From: an uncultured Eubacteriales bacterium | GTDB taxonomy: Bacteria; Bacillota; Clostridia; Christensenellales; Christensenellaceae | Assembly (NCBI GenBank): GCA_900545085.1 | Contig: UQXU01000003.1 | Span: forward strand, 1 to 56,756 | DNA: 56,756 nt | Direction: 5' to 3' | Shown here: positions 35,233 to 43,591 of the stretch, in pieces | Numbering within the stretch: position 1 is the first letter of the stretch | How the letters are laid out: each line of letters opens with the position of its first letter | Position numbers and translations under genes: made by a program | The notes under the pieces: model-generated | What the model was told of the DNA's origin: nothing | What the model saw: the letters and a program-made list of their open reading frames with translations, nothing else | Databases searched by the model: none

Positions 35233-36525
35233 TCATGCCTCCTTCGGCAGAGCACGAACTCTGTCTATCTCTGCCAGTATGATTTTCTTGTATTCTGCCG
35301 CTATAGCTTCAGAATCTTTGTATTTATCCGCATCGAAATCAACCTCGTAAGAAGTCAGCGGCGTTTTCAGTTCGTTCTCAGCCATATGTCGTGCCGCACG
35401 TTTAGCAAATACCAAGCTCTCCAGCAGGGAATTGCTGGCGAGTCTATTCGCGCCATGCACGCCGTTGCAGCTCGTCTCCCCGGCGGCATACAGCCTGTTC
35501 ATGTTTGTTTTTGAGTTTCGATCTACTTTTATTCCACCCATGAAATAATGCTGAGCCGGAACAATCGGAATAGGCTCCTTTATAGGATCGTAGCCTTCTT
35601 CTATGCATCTGTCGTATATATTAGGGAAGTGCTCTTTTATAGTTTCCTCGCCTATCGGTCGCATATCGAGCATCACATGATCTGTGCCGTCTTTTGCCAT
35701 TTGTTTTTTGATAGCCTGGCTGAGCAGATCTCGCGGGAGCAATTCGTTTACAAATCTCTCCCCGTTTTTATCTAACAAATGCGCGCCTTCTCCGCGTACA
35801 GATTCCGAAATAAGAAAATGTCTCCCCGGGTCCGCTTGATACAGCGTCGTCGGATGAATTTGAATGTAATCCGTATGAAGCAGCTCCACGCCATGCTTCA
35901 GGCAGACAGCGAGACCGTCGCCGGTCAGATGCGGGAAATTAGTTGAATGATCGTAAAGCCCGCCTATCCCGCCGCACGCGAGCAGAACGGCGTCCGCTAT
36001 TATCGGGAAAATCTTTCCTTCTGCGTCTTTAGCTGCAATGCCTATGCACTCTCCGTCTCTCTCCAACAGATCGAGCATAGTAGTGTACTCCATAATAGTT
36101 ATATTCTCACGCTCTCGGGTTCTGGCGAGCAGTTTTTTAGTTATCTCCTCACCTGTAATATCCTTGTGATACAAAATTCTATGCGAGCTATGAGCACCTT
36201 CTCTGGTATAGCATAGTTCGCCGTTCTTTTTTGTAAAATCTACTCCGTAGCCTATCAAATCACGTATAGTCTCCTGAGAAGATCGTATCATTATATCTAC
36301 CGATTCACAGTTGTTTTCATAATGCCCCGCTTTCAGCGTGTCCTTGAAAAAGGCGTCGTAATCATCGTCATTGCGCAGTACGCATATGCCGCCTTGAGCG
36401 AGATATGAATCGCTGCTCTCAGCGTCCGATTTTGTTATTACGGTAATCTGTTTCTCTTTCGGCAGGCTAAGAGCCGCATACAGCCCCGCAACGCCGCATC
36501 CTACTATCAGTACATCTGTTTTCAT
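35233..36525 (-). CDS. nadB: L-aspartate oxidase
   Basis: NadB oxidises aspartate to iminoaspartate with FAD. The 430-residue flavoprotein has the GCGVAGLYAALSL dinucleotide motif, the SYLAQGGI segment, HTDYIQIHPT, SVRGEGAHLLDKNG and GETSCNGVHGANRLASNSLLE (given here as separate conserved stretches). It is shorter than the roughly 540-residue proteobacterial enzyme because the C-terminal helical domain is reduced. Fumarate rather than oxygen is the likely acceptor in an anaerobe. It lies between nadA and nadC. Confidence 0.95.
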   Translation of the reverse strand: MKTDVLIVGCGVAGLYAALSLPKEKQITVITKSDAESSDSYLAQGGICVLRNDDDYDAFFKDTLKAGHYENNCESVDIMIRSSQETIRDLIGYGVDFTKKNGELCYTREGAHSSHRILYHKDITGEEITKKLLARTRERENITIMEYTTMLDLLERDGECIGIAAKDAEGKIFPIIADAVLLACGGIGGLYDHSTNFPHLTGDGLAVCLKHGVELLHTDYIQIHPTTLYQADPGRHFLISESVRGEGAHLLDKNGERFVNELLPRDLLSQAIKKQMAKDGTDHVMLDMRPIGEETIKEHFPNIYDRCIEEGYDPIKEPIPIVPAQHYFMGGIKVDRNSKTNMNRLYAAGETSCNGVHGANRLASNSLLESLVFAKRAARHMAENELKTPLTSYEVDFDADKYKDSEAIAAEYKKIILAEIDRVRALPKEA

Positions 36526-36552
36526 TTTATTTCATCTTTCTTCTATTCGATT

Positions 36553-36595
36553 TGTCAGGGGTCAAGATCACGGGACTATGCCCTCCCCCCTGACA
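36553..36595. repeat. inverted repeat between nadA and nadB
   Basis: TGTCAGGGG and CCCCTGACA are perfect 9-bp arms around a 25-base loop in the nadA-nadB gap. There is no following T run on the minus strand, so it may modulate mRNA stability or attenuation rather than stop transcription. Confidence 0.4.
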
Positions 36596-36624
36596 TAGCG
36601 TTTGACCTTCGCAGAGTCGAGTTG

Positions 36625-37530
36625 CTATTTCGCCAACTCCAGCATTTTTTTGAGAGGCAGCATGGAAGCCTCTCTCAGCTCCTCATCTACTACGACTTTG
36701 TTTTTATCATTTTTAAGCACGTCGAGGACCTTTTCTAATGTGACCAATTTCATTCCGGGGCAGCGGAAGCTCTCGTCCGCAAGATAAAACGTCTTCTCCG
36801 GATTGCGCTTCTTCAGCTCATACATCACGCCGTCCTCTGTGCAGATTATGAACTCTTTGCAATCGCTCTCCGTCGCATAATTGATAATGCCCGATGTGCT
36901 GCCTATGTAATCCGCCAGTTCCAACGTTTCAGGCACGCATTCGGGATGTATCAGCACCTGCGCGTCAGGATGAGCTGCTTTTGCTCTTTTGAGCGATTCA
37001 GCCGTGAGAGCGGCATGAATAGGACAGCGTCCATCGTTAAATATAAAATTTTTCTCCGGAAGCTGCGAAGCTATATATTGTCCCAGATTCTCATCCGGGA
37101 TAAAATATATGTTCTTATTCGGCAGGGCTTTGACTATCTTTAGTGCATTTGCAGATGTAACGCACACATCGGAATATTTTTTCAGCTCAGCCGTAGAGTT
37201 TATATAGCATACAACCGCAAGATCGTCATATTTGCTGCGCATGTCCAGAATTTTCTCTTTTGTAGCCATATGAGCCATGGGGCAGTCGGCCTCAGCATCC
37301 GGCATAAGAACTGTTTTCTCCGGATTGAGTATACCTGCGCTTTCTCCCATGAACGAAACGCCGCAGAGCACAAGCACATCTGCATCTGTCTTGGCAGCGG
37401 TCTTACTTAAATAGAAAGAATCTCCTATGTAGTCCGCAACCTCCTGCACTTCATCCGGAACGTAATAATGCGCCAGTATTATAGCGTTTCTCTCTTTTTT
37501 CAAAGACTGAATCTCTTCTTTTACAGTCAT
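36625..37530 (-). CDS. nadA: quinolinate synthase A
   Basis: NadA condenses iminoaspartate with dihydroxyacetone phosphate, using a [4Fe-4S] cluster. The 301-residue protein has HYYVPDEVQEVADYIGDS near the N-terminus and the three expected cluster cysteines, in VLCGVSFMGESA, HPECVPE and SFRCPGMK. The ATG follows AAGGAGG. First gene of nadA-nadB-nadC, with an operator-like dyad over its -35. Confidence 0.96.
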   Translation of the reverse strand: MTVKEEIQSLKKERNAIILAHYYVPDEVQEVADYIGDSFYLSKTAAKTDADVLVLCGVSFMGESAGILNPEKTVLMPDAEADCPMAHMATKEKILDMRSKYDDLAVVCYINSTAELKKYSDVCVTSANALKIVKALPNKNIYFIPDENLGQYIASQLPEKNFIFNDGRCPIHAALTAESLKRAKAAHPDAQVLIHPECVPETLELADYIGSTSGIINYATESDCKEFIICTEDGVMYELKKRNPEKTFYLADESFRCPGMKLVTLEKVLDVLKNDKNKVVVDEELREASMLPLKKMLELAK

Positions 37531-37560
37531 GACAGTCCTCCTTGAGGTATTCTAGTTTTT

Positions 37561-37594
37561 ATTATACACCATATGTTTACAGCTATCAAGACAG
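37561..37594 (-). promoter_or_regulatory. nadA promoter with overlapping operator-like dyad
   Basis: TTGATA (37589-37584) and TATAAT (37566-37561), 17-bp spacer on the minus strand. The dyad CTGTCTTGATAG (37594-37583) covers the -35. From memory, it resembles the TGTCTTGACA-like sites of the NAD repressor NiaR (YrxA), but no niaR gene is in the window. Confidence 0.5.
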
Positions 37595-37619
37595 TAGTTG
37601 CATAATTGTAAAAAATAAA

Positions 37620-37644
37620 GTTTACACCTGTTCGACTTGTAAAC
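37620..37644. repeat. inverted repeat GTTTACA/TGTAAAC upstream of nadA
   Basis: Perfect 7-bp arms 11 bp apart, with a further half-site TGTTTACA near 37574. It could serve nadA or the divergent ABC transporter; no regulator is assigned. The rest of the gap to 37770 is AT-rich and shows nothing else. Confidence 0.35.
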
Positions 37645-37770
37645 ATCATTCCGCCTTATAACTATTTTATAATTGCAATTTATAAATTTTTTGCAGCAAT
37701 ATCCCACACTTTTTAATCTATTTTTTTATTTATTTAACACACAAATATATAGCGCATACGCCATACAGTG

Positions 37771-37779
37771 TGTTATAAT
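37771..37779 (+). promoter_or_regulatory. extended -10 promoter of the ABC transporter operon
   Basis: TGTTATAAT fits the TG-n-TATAAT extended -10 pattern. No good -35 is seen 17 bp upstream. The start codon is at 37800. Confidence 0.45.
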
Positions 37780-37799
37780 TTTAACGAGGTATACAATTT

Positions 37800-38501
37800 A
37801 TGAGTTTTGTAGAATTCGACAGTGTAAGTAAAATCTACGGAACCGGAGCTACCGAAATCCGCGCGGCGGACGAAGTCAGCTTTTCTTTCGAAAAGGGCGA
37901 ATTTGTCGTTATTGTCGGGCAAAGCGGCGCGGGAAAAACTACGGTTCTAAGTATGCTCGGCGGCATGGACTCCTGCACAAGCGGGCGGATATTTGTAGAC
38001 GGTTCTGAAATAAGCTCTTATTCAGCTAAACAGCTCGCAGAATATAGGCGCTATGACGTAGGATTTGTGTTTCAGTTTTATAACCTTGTGCAAAATCTAT
38101 CTGCGCTCGAAAATATCGAGCTTGCTTCTCAAATTTGCAGAAATCCGCTCAGCGCCGCAGATACCTTGGCAGACGTAGGTCTGGCCGACCGCGGAGGCAA
38201 CTTTCCTTCTCAGCTATCCGGCGGAGAACAGCAGCGCGTCGCCATAGCCAGAGCTTTGGCCAAAAACCCAAAGCTGCTGCTTTGCGACGAGCCGACCGGT
38301 GCGCTGGACGATAAAACCGGGCAGGCAATACTCAAGCTTCTCTGGGATACGTGCCGCCTAAAGGGCATGACAGTCGTCGTTATTACTCACAACTCCGCCA
38401 TTACAGCTATGGCAGACAGAGTAATCAGACTCGCCAGCGGTAAAGTAGCCGAGATAACATTAAACGCCAATCCGCTGAGCGCAGAAGAGATAACATGGTG
38501 A
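37800..38501 (+). CDS. ABC transporter ATP-binding protein, MacB/LolD type
   Basis: A 233-residue ATPase with Walker A GQSGAGKTT (about residues 38-46), Q-loop FQFYNL, signature LSGGEQQR, Walker B LLLCDEPTGALD and switch His in VVITHNSA. The D-E-P-T-G-A-L-D context and Q-F-Y-N-L are typical of ATPases that power FtsX-type permeases. It is followed after 22 bp by the permease gene, forming a two-gene transport or mechanotransmission system. Substrate unknown. Confidence 0.93.
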   Translation: MSFVEFDSVSKIYGTGATEIRAADEVSFSFEKGEFVVIVGQSGAGKTTVLSMLGGMDSCTSGRIFVDGSEISSYSAKQLAEYRRYDVGFVFQFYNLVQNLSALENIELASQICRNPLSAADTLADVGLADRGGNFPSQLSGGEQQRVAIARALAKNPKLLLCDEPTGALDDKTGQAILKLLWDTCRLKGMTVVVITHNSAITAMADRVIRLASGKVAEITLNANPLSAEEITW

Positions 38502-38523
38502 GGCTCCTCGGGAGGACAGCAAA

Positions 38524-41500
38524 ATGCGTAGGAAACGAATAAACGTATTCATACGTCACACCGTGAGAACGATTTTCCATCCCTTCTCACGGTTTATTGC
38601 TTTGCTTGCCATCGTAGCGATAGGCTGCGGATGTCTCGCGGGATTGCTGGCGGCGGCTCCCGATATGCGTTCGTCAATAGATACGTATTACGACGAACGC
38701 AACTTTATGGACATAACTATGCTCTCTACACTCGGGTTCAGCGAAGCGGATATATCCGCTATATCCGAGCTTGACTGCATAGAGCAAGTCCGCGGCGGCT
38801 ACCGTGAGGATGTCATGCTCAGCCATAACGGGAATCTCGCAGCTACACGTATCACCAGTCTTGGCGACGGAAGCATCAACGAATGCCGTCCGGAATCCGG
38901 CAGAATGCCGGAAAACAGCGGCGAATGCGTTGTTGTGCTCGAGGAAGCATGGGCTTCTACCATGCAAATGGGCGACACGCTTGTTTTTAATGAAGAAAAC
39001 GAACATTTTTATCCTCACGAGTTTAAAGTCGTGGGGTTTATAAGCGCTCCCGAGTATATTTCTGTAGAAAAGGAAACTACGAATATAGGCAGCGGCAGTA
39101 TAGAGCTTATGATCTTCGTTCAGGACAGTGATTTTAATTCAGAAGCCTACACGATAGCCTACGCCACAATCTCCGGCGCAAAGCCGCTCAACGCATTTAC
39201 GGACGAATACACCGACTTAATAGACAATGCAGAAAATGATTTGGAGGAGCTTTCGACAACTCAAAAGCCGGCTCGCCTGGAAGAGATACGCAGCGACGCT
39301 CAAAGTGAGCTGAACGATGCTAAAAAAGAATATAACGACGCAAAAGAAGAAGCCAACGCAGAACTCAGCGACGCAAAACAGAAGCTGGACGACGCAAAAG
39401 CTGAGCTGAAGGACGGCGAAAAACAACTCGACAGCGCCAGAAAAAAAATATCCGACGGAGAAGCCGAGCTGGCCAGCGCCAAAGAACAGTATAACAGTCA
39501 GATCTCCGCAGCAGAAAAGGAGATCTCTAACGGCGAAAAAGAAATAAACTCTGCACAGTCTGAAATAGACAGCAGCAGAAAACAATTGACTGATTCTCAA
39601 AAGGAACTCGACTCCGCAAAAGCCGAGCTTGAAAAACAGAAGTCCGCTTTAGCAGAATCAGGAAAGCAAATTGAAGAAGCTCAAATACAGTTTGACAAAA
39701 GCGCCGAGCAGCTCAGCGATACAAAAAAACAGCTGGACAGCGCTAAAGAAGCTCTGGATGAGCAGTACTCCCAGCTTGAAGAAGCAAAGCTTTCAATTGA
39801 CAAAATGCAGTCGGAAATAGACTCTCTTCTCGAGCAAGGCATGTATGACGAAGCGGCCGAGCTTCAAACTCAGCTGGAAGCTTTGAACTCAACGTACAAC
39901 GATAATAAGGAGCTGTACGACCAAGCCGCGGCGCAATATTCAGCTTCAGAAGACAAATATAATTTGGGCTTGGAGAAATATAATACAGAACTTGAGGCTT
40001 TTAACGAGAAAAAGAACCGGTACGAAGCAGGAGTTTCTGCACTTGAACAAGCCGAAAAGGAATTAGAAAGCTCTCAGGCTCAGCTCGACGCCGGTTTCGA
40101 GCAGCTGGAAATCGTTCAGAAAGAGTTGGATACGCAGCGCGAAGCTCTCTCCGCCGGCAAATCTGAATTGGAAAATCAAAAAAAGACAGGTTTGCAGCAG
40201 TTGGAAGAAGCAGCAGAAGAGCTCGCGGCGGGTCGCGAGAAAATCTTCCAATCACAAACAGAGCTGGAAAACGGCTGGGCTGAATACAACGACGGAGTAA
40301 AAGACTATAACGAAGGCCGCGCAGAGGCTGACTCCGAGCTTGCAGATGCACAGAAAAAAATTGACGACGCACAAAAAGAGATAGACGATCTGGAAGAACC
40401 CGAGTGGTATATACGCACACGCAATTCTAATATAGGTTACACAAGCCTGGACACAAACGCCGAAAACATGGCAGGAATAGCTAAAGTCTTTCCGGTTTTC
40501 TTCTTCCTCGTGGCGGCTTTGGTCGCGCTGACAAGCATGACTCGAATGGTGGATGAAGACCGAACTCTGATAGGCACTTTTAAGGCTCTCGGGTATTCGA
40601 ACGCGGTCATAAAATCCAAATACATATCCTACGCCGCTTTGGCAACTTTAATAGGCAGCGTAACAGGTTCTATACTTGGATTTAAATTACTGCCTACGGT
40701 AATATGGAACGCATTCTCTTTGATGTACACCGTCACCTATTTTGAAGCTCCTGTCCGGATGGGTTATCTGATTGCAGTAACGGCAGTAGCGCTCGCGGTT
40801 GTGTTGCTGACTACGCTGTACGCTATAAACAGCGGACTCAAGGAAGTGCCCGCATCCCTGATGCGTCCAAAGGCGCCTAAGCCTAACAAGCGCATACTCC
40901 TCGAGAAAATGACCCTCATCTGGCGCAGACTGAAATTCTCACACAAGGTCACAGCCAGAAACATTTTCAGATACAAAAAGAGAATGTTCATGACGCTTTT
41001 CGGCATAATGGGATGCACAGCGCTATTGCTTATAGGCTTTGGACTCAAAAACTCCATCGACGGCATAGTTACAAAGCAGTACAACGACGTAATAGAATAT
41101 AATTACACTGTCGTACTCGAGGACGCGGAGATAACTCCGGATATGGCTGAGCTTTTGAGCGACAAAAGCTGCTTCTCCATGAGCGCATCCGCAATGCAGA
41201 AGTCCGTAAACACTCTTGTCGGCGAGAAAGAAATACTCTCGTACACTATCGCCTTCCCCGAGGATTCTGACTTCGAAGGTCTTATAAATCTGCAGGAACG
41301 AAAATCCGGCAAAGAACTGACTATACAGCCGGGCAGCGTCATAATATCCGAAAAGCTGTCTATGCTGACAGGTGCAAAAGCGGGCGACAATATAACGGTG
41401 GAATTAGACGATAAAAAATACACCCTGCCCGTCAGCGGTGTCACAGAAAACTATGTATATCACTACATCTATATGGATTTTGAAACATACGAGCAGATTT

Positions 41501-42051
41501 ACTCTGAACCTGCGGAAATCAACGTAGTATTCGCTAGAAGCGCGGAAGGCGCAGGCGACCTCAGCTCTAAGCTGCTGGAGACGGACGGAGTCAGCGCATT
41601 AAACAACACAGACACTCTGCAAGCTAACTTCTCGGCCTCTATGGATAAGCTGAATGCAGTCGTATATGTGCTCGTGCTGATGGCGGCGGGTCTGGCGTTC
41701 ATCGTTCTGTACAATTTGACCAACATCAACATAGAAGAACGAAAGCGAGAAATCGCTACTATCAAAATGCTCGGATTCTTCGACGGAGAAGTTGGCATGT
41801 ATATCTTCCGCGAGATAATAATTCTCAGCTTTTTAGGCGCACTGATAGGTCTCGTGTTTGGACGCGGACTTTTTGAATTTGTAATCAGCACGGCAGAGAT
41901 AGAGATTACTATGTTCTCCAGAGATATTCTTCCCATGAGCTACGTCTACTCCGCCGCTCTGACAATGGTATTTACAATCATAGTGTGTTTCGTCATGTTC
42001 TTCAGACTCAAAAAAATAAGCATGGTCGAGTCACTCGGAAGCGGAGAATGA
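38524..42051 (+). CDS. FtsX-family permease with a long extracytosolic coiled coil
   Basis: An 1175-residue ABC permease. One N-terminal helix (about 22-45) is followed by a MacB-like periplasmic-type domain, then a roughly 380-residue coiled coil (about 250-635) of Glu/Lys/Ala/Gln heptads. An FtsX domain with three helices (about 655-790, from AKVFPVFFFLVAALVALTSMTRM), a second extracellular domain (about 840-1030) and a second FtsX domain (about 1045-1165, starting VVYVLVLMAAGLAFIVLYNL) complete it. Similar Firmicute permeases are annotated as putative exporters. The coiled coil could reach through the cell wall. Confidence 0.9.
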   Translation: MRRKRINVFIRHTVRTIFHPFSRFIALLAIVAIGCGCLAGLLAAAPDMRSSIDTYYDERNFMDITMLSTLGFSEADISAISELDCIEQVRGGYREDVMLSHNGNLAATRITSLGDGSINECRPESGRMPENSGECVVVLEEAWASTMQMGDTLVFNEENEHFYPHEFKVVGFISAPEYISVEKETTNIGSGSIELMIFVQDSDFNSEAYTIAYATISGAKPLNAFTDEYTDLIDNAENDLEELSTTQKPARLEEIRSDAQSELNDAKKEYNDAKEEANAELSDAKQKLDDAKAELKDGEKQLDSARKKISDGEAELASAKEQYNSQISAAEKEISNGEKEINSAQSEIDSSRKQLTDSQKELDSAKAELEKQKSALAESGKQIEEAQIQFDKSAEQLSDTKKQLDSAKEALDEQYSQLEEAKLSIDKMQSEIDSLLEQGMYDEAAELQTQLEALNSTYNDNKELYDQAAAQYSASEDKYNLGLEKYNTELEAFNEKKNRYEAGVSALEQAEKELESSQAQLDAGFEQLEIVQKELDTQREALSAGKSELENQKKTGLQQLEEAAEELAAGREKIFQSQTELENGWAEYNDGVKDYNEGRAEADSELADAQKKIDDAQKEIDDLEEPEWYIRTRNSNIGYTSLDTNAENMAGIAKVFPVFFFLVAALVALTSMTRMVDEDRTLIGTFKALGYSNAVIKSKYISYAALATLIGSVTGSILGFKLLPTVIWNAFSLMYTVTYFEAPVRMGYLIAVTAVALAVVLLTTLYAINSGLKEVPASLMRPKAPKPNKRILLEKMTLIWRRLKFSHKVTARNIFRYKKRMFMTLFGIMGCTALLLIGFGLKNSIDGIVTKQYNDVIEYNYTVVLEDAEITPDMAELLSDKSCFSMSASAMQKSVNTLVGEKEILSYTIAFPEDSDFEGLINLQERKSGKELTIQPGSVIISEKLSMLTGAKAGDNITVELDDKKYTLPVSGVTENYVYHYIYMDFETYEQIYSEPAEINVVFARSAEGAGDLSSKLLETDGVSALNNTDTLQANFSASMDKLNAVVYVLVLMAAGLAFIVLYNLTNINIEERKREIATIKMLGFFDGEVGMYIFREIIILSFLGALIGLVFGRGLFEFVISTAEIEITMFSRDILPMSYVYSAALTMVFTIIVCFVMFFRLKKISMVESLGSGE

Positions 42052-42191
42052 ATCTCATATTCATTCTGAGCGAGAAACGGCGCCCAGCTTTGTATAATTC
42101 GATATGAGCAGAATACTCTTAATTTGTCACGCAGCGCTATTATTTACTATTGCAGCAAACCAAGACAGCAGTAAAAAATACTAAACGCACG

Positions 42192-42231
42192 TATCCCGCG
42201 AAAGCATTGCTCGCTTCGCGGGATATTTTCG
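42192..42231 (+). terminator. terminator of the ABC transporter operon
   Basis: Perfect 11-bp stem TATCCCGCGAA/TTCGCGGGATA with a 12-base loop, followed by TTTTCGTTTTGTTTT. The 140 bp between the permease stop and this hairpin hold no gene that I can see. Confidence 0.85.
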
Positions 42232-42291
42232 TTTTGTTTTAGGTCAACGAAAAAGCGCGACGGATGACGCGCCGCACTTTTCAAGAGGAAA

Positions 42292-42465
42292 TCATTTATT
42301 TTTGTCTGTACGAGGATGGCATCCGCTGCACGAAGCGCAGGAACCGCCACATCCTCCCGTTTTGGCATCCGGACAAGAGCAGCTCCCGTTTTTAACCAAA
42401 TATCGGATAACCAATACGACGGCGAGCAGCACCGCCAAACACACGAGTATTGTAGGCAGGTTCAT
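42292..42465 (-). CDS. FeoB-associated Cys-rich membrane protein
   Basis: A 57-residue protein: a single membrane helix (about 3-22), a short basic stretch, then a Cys/Gly-rich tail (CSCPDAKTGGCGGSCASCSGC) with seven cysteines. This fits the small FeoB-associated family encoded beside ferrous iron transporters. No feoA or feoB is nearby here, so it stands alone. ATG at 42465 with GGAGG upstream. Its promoter carries a GTTAG/CTAAC inverted repeat shared with the flavin locus. Confidence 0.8.
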   Translation of the reverse strand: MNLPTILVCLAVLLAVVLVIRYLVKNGSCSCPDAKTGGCGGSCASCSGCHPRTDKNK

Positions 42466-42508
42466 AACAGCACCTCCTTCTGACATCTGTTAAGAAAAAA
42501 CATGGCCT

Positions 42509-42530
42509 GTAGTTAGCACTATCTAACCAC
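42509..42530. promoter_or_regulatory. inverted repeat GTAGTTAG/CTAACCAC at the FeoB-associated promoter
   Basis: Eight-base arms with one mismatch and a 6-bp centre lie just downstream of the -10, over the expected start site. The core GTTAG/CTAAC recurs at 16611-16629 and 21650-21693. Confidence 0.5.
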
Positions 42531-42536
42531 GGTTAT

Positions 42537-42565
42537 AGAATACACCTTTTTCTCCCATTTGTCAA
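42537..42565 (-). promoter_or_regulatory. promoter of the FeoB-associated gene
   Basis: Perfect TTGACA (42565-42560) and a weak -10 TATTCT (42542-42537), 17 bp apart, on the minus strand. Confidence 0.5.
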
Positions 42566-42591
42566 TAGGGGATTTGCAGTTTAATAAAAAT

Positions 42592-43443
42592 TTATTTTAT
42601 TATTCCTAATTCGCGCATCATAACAGGCAAGGCAATCTCAAAATCCACGCCATATTTCGGATCTGTTGCTTTTGCATGAGTTATTTTAATCGCTTCACAT
42701 GTAGTAACAGCCGCCGCATGAGCTGCTTCTGTCAGATTCATACCTCTGACTATAGCAGCCGAAAGGACACTGGCAAATACATCTCCCGTACCGTGATATG
42801 TTCCCTCTACGTTTTCTGTCAGAGCAAATTCGACATTGCCTGAGTTTGCGTCGTAACATGCCGCACCCAGCTCCCTGTCGTCCAGATACACACCCGTGAG
42901 CACTATTTTTTTCACGCCCAGCTTTTCATGAAGCTTCAGCAGGCATTCTTCAATCTGCGCTTTCGTATACGGACCTTCTGTGTATTTTTCCTTCAAAAGA
43001 AGGGCTGCTTCCGTCATATTTGGAGAAATCACATCTGCCTTGGAAGAGAACTCCGTCATGCCTTCTACAAAATCATCGTCAAAAATAGTGTAAAGCTGTC
43101 CGTTATCCCCCATCACAGGATCAATTATACGCATTGCCTCCGGATGAGCGTCCATCAGCTCCGCAGTTATTTCCATCTGCTCTCTCGAACACAGAAATCC
43201 CGTATATATCGCATCGAACTCCTCGCCCAGCTCGCGCCAATGAGCATCTATTTTCGGCATTTCGCTCGTCAGGTCGTGCAGTGTAAAATTTTTGAAACCG
43301 CCGGTATGTGTAGAAAGCACCGCCGTGGGCAAAACTGACGTTTCAATCCCCGCCGCAGAAATTATAGGCAGCGCCACCGTGAGAGAGCATCTCCCGACAC
43401 AGGATATATCGTGTATAGCTAAAACACGTTTGATTCTTTGCAT
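42592..43443 (-). CDS. pdxY: pyridoxal/pyridoxamine kinase
   Basis: A ribokinase-fold vitamin B6 kinase of 283 residues. It opens with VLAIHDISCVGRCSLTVALPI, includes YTGFLCSREQ and IDPVMGDNGQLY, and has the C-terminal anion-hole motif GTGDVFAS with the catalytic Asp. ISPNMTEAALL is also typical. It should phosphorylate pyridoxal, pyridoxamine or pyridoxine; a hydroxymethylpyrimidine substrate cannot be ruled out. The start has AGGAGGAG upstream. It appears monocistronic, downstream of the ileS terminator. Confidence 0.88.
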   Translation of the reverse strand: MQRIKRVLAIHDISCVGRCSLTVALPIISAAGIETSVLPTAVLSTHTGGFKNFTLHDLTSEMPKIDAHWRELGEEFDAIYTGFLCSREQMEITAELMDAHPEAMRIIDPVMGDNGQLYTIFDDDFVEGMTEFSSKADVISPNMTEAALLLKEKYTEGPYTKAQIEECLLKLHEKLGVKKIVLTGVYLDDRELGAACYDANSGNVEFALTENVEGTYHGTGDVFASVLSAAIVRGMNLTEAAHAAAVTTCEAIKITHAKATDPKYGVDFEIALPVMMRELGIIK

Positions 43444-43534
43444 AGATCTCCTCCTGTTTACATTTCTTATTATTGTATCATCATTTTACAGTCAAAAACA
43501 TAACCACATAATAAAAATATCATAACACCAGAAC

Positions 43535-43562
43535 AAAAAGAGAGACGATACAATCGCCTCTC
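43535..43562 (-). terminator. terminator of ileS
   Basis: On the minus strand GAGAGGCGAT pairs with ATCGTCTCTC around a 3-base loop, followed by TTTTTG. Confidence 0.8.
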
Positions 43563-43591
43563 CTGTTTATCGTCTGTTTTCTTTTGCGCTT

